A DNA stretch of 64,000 bases from Tolypocladium sp. Sup5 PDA-1 (taxonomy: Eukaryota > Ascomycota > Sordariomycetes > Hypocreales > Ophiocordycipitaceae), in the NCBI GenBank assembly GCA_000750105.3, contig JPHH03000002.1, forward strand, positions 1,054,001 to 1,118,000, written 5' to 3'. A program made the position numbers and the translations under genes. The notes below the pieces were generated by a model that did no database searches, was not told where the DNA came from, and was given only the letters and a program-made list of their open reading frames with translations. Below, piece after piece: positions 56,101 to 64,000 of this stretch. The stretch's first letter is position 1, and every line of letters begins with the position of its first letter.

Positions 56101-59100
56101 GAGCACTGCTCGGCGAACCACATGCGTGCCGAGCGGTTGAAGCGGGTGGTGCAAACGAGCGGCGAGTCGACGGCGATCCCTGGGCTCTCGTTGGAAGATG
56201 CTGTCGCTGTTGGATCTCGCTGCGCACAAGGTACGACACGCAACCTTGCCCATCGCGGTCGAGGAGTTGCCGTGCCGTACGGACGGGGGTAAGCATGCGG
56301 TTGTGTGCGAGCCATGACTTCATCGACAACGATGCGAGCCATCACTTTTACAGGAGTTGAGAAGTACGCATGGCACAGAGCAAGGCACAAGGTGCAGAGG
56401 AAGGAAGGCTCGTACTTCGTAGTCGGCGTCGCTCGCCGCGTGGAAGCTGCGAGCCTCCTGTCGCTGCTCCACGCTTCTACGCGTCCATATCGCTTGAAAC
56501 CTGACGGGAGGCTGATGACACAGGCCCGCCGTAGCACAACGCACCCCCCGGCCTAAAACGCTTCCGCAGCTTCTCGAAGGCCTTCAGAACAATGTCAAAC
56601 GGAGGGAGGGCAAGGGTGACGGGGAGGAGGAGCGAGGGTCGACCAGGGGACTGCATAGAAGGCCGGAAGAGTTTCCAGAACCCTACTGCTAGCGGTTTAG
56701 CGCCCACGCCTCCCAATGGCGCGCTACCTTAGCCTGCAGAGTGGATAGGCTTGCATGGGGCCATTTCGGCCTCTCCACGCAGCCAACCAGCCCTGGAGCT
56801 GGGGATTGTCCTGCGACTACAGCAAGGCGCTGCCCCCCTCTCGCCGCTTCAGAGACGATAGCACTGGAGTAGTGCCTGTAGGTATTCCGCAGAGTGTCGA
56901 GCATTTCCAGCTCGGCTGCGTCTGCTGTACGGGATGACTCGTACATTCATTGGAGGCTGAGGATTGCGGTCTGGCAGGTTGGGCCGAAATCGCGCCCCCG
57001 TTGCCATGACAGGGTGGATTGTCCTGCCTGCGCGAGCCCATCACGCCCATTGTATACTTGCTCAATAGCAGGACAATTGGAACTTGGGCTGGACCGATGC
57101 CCGCTTCACGTAGAGTGTCGTTGCTGGTAGTCCGTAGTCCGTACGGGATCCGGAGTTGAGTTCATGTACCCCCAAAGCATGCCGGGGTTGGGGTTTGTAT
57201 TGTGCACAGTGCACAGTGTTGAACCGCACGCTAGGACGACCCCAGGCCTCACTCCCCTCCCGTCGCCTCTGGGGCACTTATACCTTACCTTGAGGCTTAA
57301 AAGTCGCGGACGTGCTGCCCTGTAAGTCGCTGATGGGCCGCTGCTTCATCTCCTCGACGCCTCTCCTCGACGCCTCTCCTCGACGCCTCATCTCCTCGGC
57401 CTGCTGGCCGCACGAGAGCCTGGCTTCGAAAGGACCTCCACGGGAGACGTCATGACGCTCACCCAACTGCCATGCAACGCAGCCGTCGGCGGGCCTCGCT
57501 GCTCTTTCGAAACGCTCGGCTGAGGTGTCCAACAAACGGCGACCGAGGCGGGGCAACCCCAAGAAAAGCCGGGGGGTCATTTGCCCTGGGCCTTTGACAT
57601 CACCGCCAGATCTGATTGCTCAGCCAGGCAACCGATTCGGCAGGCCCTTTTGTTTGTCGAGAGCATCCGCGACCTGTAACCTTTGTTTGCCCGAGATGCA
57701 GCTGCTAGGCGCGACATCGTGAGACTCGTTTCTGGGGCTCGACCCGCAATTACCTGCCTCTCGTCGTTGCCTGCTGCCGTCACTTTGTCGGACGTCAACT
57801 GTCGGACTCGGTTCGTGACAGACCACTGGCCAGCGTGCTCTGGAGTGGTCTTGGGGGGGAGGGGTGGGGTCGGGGAACTGCCAACCAGCAGCTCGATGCG
57901 GCGGCGGCAGGGATCATGGTCGACGCTGGTTGGATGTTGGCCCAGCGGACAACGCCAGATCTGCCGTGATGCGTTGTCCTGGAGTCGAGGACCAACTGGC
58001 GAGCCAGACCGGCGGCTGCATTCCATCCAGCAAACCAACCCCGGCCCATCGATATTCCTGCCAGGGGGGAGATCGTCTTGCGCACACGCCGTTCCCTGCT
58101 CCGTCGGAGGACGATGTGCGTGATATCACTGACATGTACGGAGTACGGCCTACTCGTACACAACGGCCACCCAGAGACTGGGTATCTGGATATCGACCGT
58201 CGGGACAGATGGATGGTACTCGTCTGGAAGCGGTGTGAGGCGGACATCTGCTGGTAACAAGTCAGCATCTGCAATCAACCGCAAGATGAGTGCGCAATCT
58301 CCGGAGGCGGATGGAGACGTCGACGCCGGAGGACCTGTCGTCCGGTACAATAAGTGGCTCCGATGAGTCCTCTTACCTGTCACAAGTAACCTGCCTTGGA
58401 TGCAGCATGGCGTGCCTGGCATTCAGACGACGGCGACAATGGCAGACGTGCGGAGCCCGGCCATATCATGCAGGACGCCTCCAAATTTGGCCATCCACTG
58501 GCCTGCCACCTGCAGACGGCTAGCCAGGGACGTTTGCACCGCTTTTAGCGTACGTTCGAGTGGCCAGCCATGTAATAACAATACCGTCATGTGAGGCGAG
58601 GGATGGATGGGCAGAGGAGTCGCGAATAGTCCGTAGCGAGATCTCGGCGGTGTGTTCGCTCGCGCGTGCGTGCGCGCCCGCCGGCACTCTCCCTCCCCAG
58701 ACCACGATCCGGGCACGGCTCCGGATCAAAGGCCTGAACAGCGTGGCTTGACAGCCGCCGTGCTCCAAACTCGGGATCTTCCTTGCATGCCGTGCCTTTG
58801 ACACGCCCCCCTCGTGAGCTCGTGAGGCAGCGCACGACCATATGCTGGTCCGTCGCCCGGCGCGGCGGTTCAGGGAGCGGTCATGGCGACCGTCCTTGCG
58901 AGATCTCGCGCATCGCATCGCATCGCACCATCGGGCCGCTGGCCTGGTCTGACAGCCCGTTCCCATGCCGGCGGAAAGCCCAATGGTGTACGTATGTATG
59001 TATTCGCGTGCGCAGTTCGAGGTTTGGCGGCTCCCGTCCCTGGCGCACCGTGCGTGCACTGGCAGAGGCACCTCTGGGGGCGGTCCAGCACAGGCGCAGG

Positions 59101-61554
59101 TACAAGCCGCGCACAGCGCATCGATGCAGGGCGAGGATGGAACTGGACGCGGCTTCCCCACGACGTCAGGCACCCTGTCCAAGTACCGGGCCCGAAATGC
59201 TGTCACGCACGCCGCACCTGCCCTCGCTGTGGCCACCCGTGGGTTCGTTTCAAGCCCAAAGGCCATCCCTCGTTGCCTCTTTTGGCGGGCGGTGTGTCTT
59301 GCGTCTTGCACACACGCCCCCCGTTCGCACTGGCTTCTATTTTGATGCCCTCCGTGGCCTTTGACTCGACGCATAAGTACCCCGTGCAATTCTGAGCTTG
59401 GCCTCGCCAGCCTTGCGACATTGCGTTGCGCTGCTCTTGAGTCTTGCCGCCGTCCTGGCGCCTCCGCCGCCTCCCTCGGGTCTCAGGCTCTGGCCCGTAT
59501 AATAACTGGTGGCACCCGACTCATCCCCCCCAGACCTGCCCGCGGCCATATCTTCTCCTTCTCTCTCCTACCTCGAACCTTACCCCGGACAGCCTGCCGA
59601 CCAACCAGCCCATCTCCATCTCCGTCTCCATCTCATCAACCCAGCCGGCCGGCCGTCCAGTCCATGCTCGCCCGTGGCCGCTGCCCGTCAATTCCCATCC
59701 CATTAGATCGCGCGCACAGAGCAGGTGTGTCGAGACCGCGACTCCTAACGGCCACCGGCCACCGCCAGCACGGGACCAAACAACTCCGCTCGGTCCTCTC
59801 CTTATTACACGGCCTCGTGAGTGGCAGCGTCTATTTGCCCACCGCTTCAGGTACGTACGCATCCGTCTCTGGCGGTTTTCTGAACTCGCTTCTGCCCCTT
59901 CGTCTCTCCACCGCTCGGTACCTACATCTGCACTGCTTCACTGCTCTCCCTCACTCCCCTGCTCGCTCCCTCTCGGCTCTGCCTCTCTGCCACTGTCGCT
60001 GTTTCCGCTGCGGCGCCGGCACCCCTGCCTCCTTGCCCGCGTCTGCTTGATGTTGTCCGCTTCAGCCAGGGCGCACCCTTGCGCCGGGGTCCGGGAGATT
60101 TTCTGTTCCCAATTTTTACTTTTATTTTTCATTTGATCATCGCACCCCCCCCCCTGGCGGACCTGGCCTGGCCTGAAGCGCACTGCCGCTGCCACCGCCA
60201 GGGAAGGGACCCCCCTGTGGGCCCTCAACTCCAAAGGCTTGGCCCCTAAAAAGTTACGTCGTGCCGATCCCTGGGCGGACGACCGCACGCTCGCTTGGCC
60301 CCGACATTCCATATTTCACCTCCGCAAACCTCCAGAGGCGAAGCTGCGCGGCGACCGCATCCCCGTTCCCGTCCCAAGCTTTCTTTTTGTGCCCGCCCTG
60401 AGATCTTTATGTACTCTGCACGACGCAGCTAACGCAACGCCATCCAAGTGTGAAGATCTTCCAGCATCGACCGTGCCGCGAACCCGTCGTCGCGCCAGGC
60501 TTCCGACCCGGCGGCGCTCTCCGTCGAAAGCTTGTACCACAGCTGTTCGCGCTGGCTGCCTTGAGTCGGATCGCATCGCATCAACCCTCCTCGTTTCCCG
60601 CGCGCTGAGGCTACAGAGCCGGCCGCCACCAACCTCGACAGCAAAAGAGGCGACAGGCCTTGTATTCACTGCTCTCAGTTCTGCCCCAGCCAACGGCAGC
60701 CTCGCCGGGCCCCTGTTCAGCCACGGCCACGCCGAACCAACAACGCCGACTACGTGTTGCTGCCGTCACGAGTCTGCGCTGTGCAGCTTCTGTTCAACGG
60801 CGCGTAGTTCAAGAACGCTGCGCCGGGTGTTGGCTGCGTACTGTCTGCCGGCCTCCTCGTACATTGATGGTCCCCGTCGCAAACTCCGCATAGGCCTCGT
60901 CGCGAAGAAGCGCTTTCGTCTCTCGGTCTCAATAGGGTCAACGACCATTTGCGATCCGTCGCGAGGAAAAGCCCGCAAGCACGGCTGGACGTCGACCTGA
61001 CAGCCCATTTGCGACCGGTCTGGCGGGAGGCCAAGATATCACATCGGAGACCGCGGCCCCATTTTGCAAACGGCAGGTCAAAGAGCCCTCACTTCCACCA
61101 ACTCGCACCGGCGTTGCCACGGACATCCAGAGGGTAAGTCGATACCCATCTCCGGTCTGATAGAGCGTTGGGGGTGGGGTTGAAAGGTCTGGCATCTGGG
61201 TCAACTGGCCAAAGGGCGGCCCATGCTCACGGTAGCGTCAAACCCAGGCAACCTCGTCCTGACTTGACCATCACGACGGGCACCAACCGCCAGATCACAA
61301 CTGCCTGGGCCAACCCATCCCCGCCGCGATAGCTGTTGGTCGCGTCGTTTGGCAATAGCCCCAGTCATACGGTTGCTGACCCTGGCAGAACAATCCAGTC
61401 ACCATTAATATCGCTGGCTGCGTGCCGCGAGACAACCTCCTGCCTGTCTCTGCGTACGCCCACCCCTCCCCCATTTCCACAGTCCCGGGAGCAACGACTG
61501 ACCGGCTCCGCCTAGACTGAGCAGTGACGGGACCCCTGGGCACGGCGTTGGGTA
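53124..61554. other. 8.4 kb interval without a supported gene
   Basis: I read both strands and found no domain motif, splice-consistent exon chain or RNA gene. Small ATG-started frames such as 55408-55668 (-, 86 codons) and 56689-56946 (-, 85 codons) have unremarkable codon use and are not called. Repeated elements are present: TACGGAGTA/TACTCCGTA words at 55311-55319, 55373-55388 (two overlapping) and 58137-58145, and a 13-bp tandem repeat at 57350-57388. From about 59400 the sequence becomes strongly pyrimidine-rich towards the C2H2 gene, which suggests a long leader or regulatory region. GC content stays near the local average, so this is not an AT-rich, RIP-decayed block. Confidence 0.45.
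57350..57388. repeat. 13-bp tandem repeat, three perfect copies
   Basis: The unit CTCCTCGACGCCT is repeated three times head to tail (57350-57362, 57363-57375 and 57376-57388), followed by a diverged partial copy. Confidence 0.9.
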
Positions 61555-62960
61555 ATGGATCTTACGAACATGCTGAATAAGAAACGTGGCTCAGTCGCGC
61601 AGCAACATCTCCCCGGACTTTCAGCAGACTATCAATTTCACCATCTTCCTCTCGTCAAGCAAGAACCCGATATGGAGCGATCAGTCTCCCCTCACATGTC
61701 CGAGCACTCGTCGTACTCGACGCCTCACAGCATGTCCCGGTCGTACGGCTCGCCGTCCGCCATGCAAGCCTCGATGCATATGCCAACTTCGATGGGCAGC
61801 ACCATGACGATGGCGGCGTACCCGGACATGCCCGGAGGCATGGGCAACGTGCAAAACATGGCCATGCAACAAATGTCACAGCAAGCTCAACCCCCACAGC
61901 CGCCCGTGAAGGCGTATCCCTGCAGCACCTGCGGAAAGGGCTTTGCGCGGAGGAGTGATTTGGCTCGACACGGTGAGTTACGCTTCCTCGTTCGAGGCCG
62001 CGGATCGCGTCACTAATGGGTGCTCTAGAGCGGATCCACACCGGCGTCAGGCCACACGTCTGTGACTACCCGGAGTGCGGCAAAATGTTCATTCAGAGAT
62101 CCGCCTTGACCGTGCACCAGCGAGTGCACACTGGCGAGAAGCCGCACCACTGCGAGACGTGTGCCAAGGTGCGTTGTGATGATCCTCGAAAACCTCTGCC
62201 CTGGCGGCTGACACCCGAGCTGCAGCCCTTTAGCGACAGCAGCTCGCTCGCGCGGCATCGACGGACGCATTCCGGAAAGCGCCCCTACAAATGCCCCTAT
62301 GCCGACTGCCAGAAGACCTTTACCCGGCGCACCACGCTCACTCGCCACCAGAACCACCACAGCGGCACGATCGAGGAGGCTGCCGTGGCTACCGCGGCGG
62401 CCCTGGCAGCATCAAAGACAAAGAATGCGCCCCAAGCCCGGTCTGACGGCGACCACATGTCCAACCACGGGTCACCCATGTCGACGCCTTCTCCGGCACA
62501 TCGGAACATGTCCATGTCTCCAAGCATGGACATGTCGGGGTCCAACAACATGCATCGCCACGCTGGCGACTTTCAGTACATGCAGCAAGGCGGCCCACTA
62601 CCTCCCCATCTCCGCGTGGGCAGCCCTACATCCCAGTCATCGAATGGCTACAACAACAACGGCATCCGGCCGACCTCGCACCCCACCAGCTACGGCCCGC
62701 CGCCGACGCTGGAGCCGAGCCTGGACCAACATCAGCCAGGTTCGGTGAGCAATGGAGGGAGCCCTCACATGGGAAACGTGGGATGGCAGTCTCCGTCGCA
62801 CGTTCCCTCTCCATCCCACCACCAGAACGGGGGCAGCTACGTGTACCCGGAGCCCGACACGTACCCGCAAAACACGGCCATGAGCCAGATGTATTACTCG
62901 GCGGCGCCGCAGCTGCGCCGGCCGCAGAGCACGGAATCCGGCATGATGCACATGGCCTAG
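61555..62960 (+). CDS. C2H2 zinc-finger transcription factor with four tandem fingers
   Basis: Three exons, 61555-61972, 62029-62168 and 62226-62960, encode 430 residues. Four Kruppel-type fingers lie at about 121-230: finger 1 CSTCGKGFARRSDLARHERIH, finger 2 CDYPECGKMFIQRSALTVHQRVH, finger 3 CETCAKPFSDSSSLARHRRTH and finger 4 CPYADCQKTFTRRTTLTRHQNHH, joined by TGEKP-type linkers. This implies sequence-specific DNA binding. The flanks are Met/Ser/Pro/Gln/His-rich (low complexity, likely disordered activation regions). Intron 2 (57 bp, multiple of three, no in-frame stop) interrupts finger 3. I do not recognise a named regulator with confidence. The large empty upstream interval is typical of developmental or conidiation regulators, but that is inference. 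Confidence 0.88.
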
Positions 62961-64000
62961 GAGGACGTGTTACCGGTGGCGGACGAGGTCGGAGACCCAC
63001 TGGACTCACCGGGCCGGGAATGGCCCACCGATACCCTGTGACTTTGCGAGGATTTGGGCGAAAGCGAGCAAGGGCAGAGACCTGAATTTGGTGCCCTGCC
63101 GTCGACATGTTATCACATCCGAGCGGACGCCTATGCTCGCCGCGGCTTGATCCATGGGCAGCCATCCTCGATGTGTGGCCGTCTGGCCCGGTCTCGAACA
63201 CGACCGTGCTCCGACGGGTCGAATCGTCGGCTCTTTTCACCTGGCTTCTTGCGTTGATTTCTTGCCTTTTGCCAGTTATTTCCTTGGTCAAGCTTTTGAT
63301 AATAGACCGGCGAACGGGAACCTCATGACTACGAACACGTCTATTTCACCCCCTTATCTGCATGATGGTCGGGTCGGCGGCTAGAAGGAGTTTAATTCGG
63401 GCAGGGCCAAGTTGGCTCTCGGGCCCGAACATGAAGGGGTTGTCAAGCTGACGGGAAGAGGGCATGACGCTTTGGGGGCCGTCCCCTGCATGTTGCATTT
63501 ATGTGGTTTGCTGTCACTATGTAGAATTGGACTCGGAGTTGTGCACAGATGCATCATTGAAGGGCCAGAATTCACCGCGCCTCGCCGCGTTTGCTAATCA
63601 TCATTCATCCAGACGTGGTTTGGAAGGAGGCTGTCGTGAGTCTTGTTGGTCGGCATAAAGGAGAAGCAGCTATCGTAGGCATTGCGCAATGAGACAAGGG
63701 GAAACCAATTGTACCGTTGACAAGTCACTCCATCAATACGGCCTGCACGACTGCCCTGGCTCGAGCTGGGGCTCGCCTACATCTGACGTTCGCACGAGCT
63801 TGGTCGCATGGAATACCAACTTAATCCAGAGATGCATCCGGGGGCCGCCGCCACGTCGAGCATGGCCCGAGGCTTCGTTACCAAAGCGAGCGAGGCGAAG
63901 TGTTTAGGCTTTGGAGCGGGCCCGTTTCTGCCCTTTGCGGTGCTCGTGCTTGCATGGCGAGGTGTCGTCGGTAACGATGGATGCGTGCGCTGGGAGCAGA
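62961..64000. other. Downstream of the C2H2 gene, no gene seen to the window end
   Basis: This 1 kb includes the 3' region of the C2H2 gene. Short frames lack motifs. The last bases could belong to a gene that starts beyond the edge; nothing supports one here. Confidence 0.4.

Noticed and set aside
59361..60136. Overlapping plus-strand frames of about 230 codons before the C2H2 gene
   Set aside because: Pro/Ser/Leu/Arg-rich text from a pyrimidine-rich leader; two frames are open at once, which argues against coding.

Overview
The window comes from a filamentous ascomycete, most likely a Sordariomycete and plausibly of the order Hypocreales. The evidence is short introns (about 48-75 bp, GTRNGT donors, CTNAC-like branch points, CAG/TAG acceptors), GC-rich third codon positions that open long antisense ORFs, a HET-domain gene, a fungal SREBP, and a filamentous-fungus-type N-acetylglucosamine (GlcNAc) catabolic gene cluster. 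I support sixteen protein-coding genes, one of them cut by the left edge, and one frame-broken pseudogene. I found no tRNA, rRNA, CRISPR array or intact transposon. Exon boundaries were placed by eye from splice sites and reading-frame closure.

Layout. Region 1-3.3 kb holds the start of a UvrD-family helicase (-) and a single-pass membrane protein (+). Region 3.7-10.2 kb is accessory: an intact HET-domain gene (-) and the frame-broken remains of a STAND/ankyrin-like gene (+), separated by gene-poor sequence. Region 12.5-25 kb is housekeeping: sre1-type SREBP (+), niiA assimilatory nitrite reductase (-), vps25 ESCRT-II subunit (+) and a multi-BRCT protein of the Rtt107/Brc1 type (-).

Region 25.5-43.8 kb is the GlcNAc catabolic cluster: an atypical hexokinase that fits GlcNAc kinase (-), GlcN-6-P deaminase nagB (+), an SRR1-domain gene (-), an NDT80-type transcription factor matching the cluster regulator Ron1 (-), GlcNAc-6-P deacetylase nagA (-), and a GH3-like/GNAT-like fusion (+). 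Together the three core enzymes would phosphorylate GlcNAc, remove its acetyl group, and deaminate and isomerise it to fructose-6-phosphate. No GlcNAc transporter lies in this window. Two exact ATCACCCCAC sterol-regulatory-type elements sit upstream of nagB and in the nagA/GH3 divergent promoter, and an SREBP gene lies 15 kb away.

Region 44.7-53.1 kb is again housekeeping: rxt2 (histone deacetylase complex), a phospholipid methyltransferase (PEMT/Opi3 type), an Nramp metal transporter and an Lsb5-like VHS protein. From 53.1 to 61.5 kb there is 8.4 kb with no supported gene, followed by a four-finger C2H2 transcription factor. A 9-bp palindrome-related word (TACGGAGTA/TACTCCGTA) recurs eight times, always between genes.
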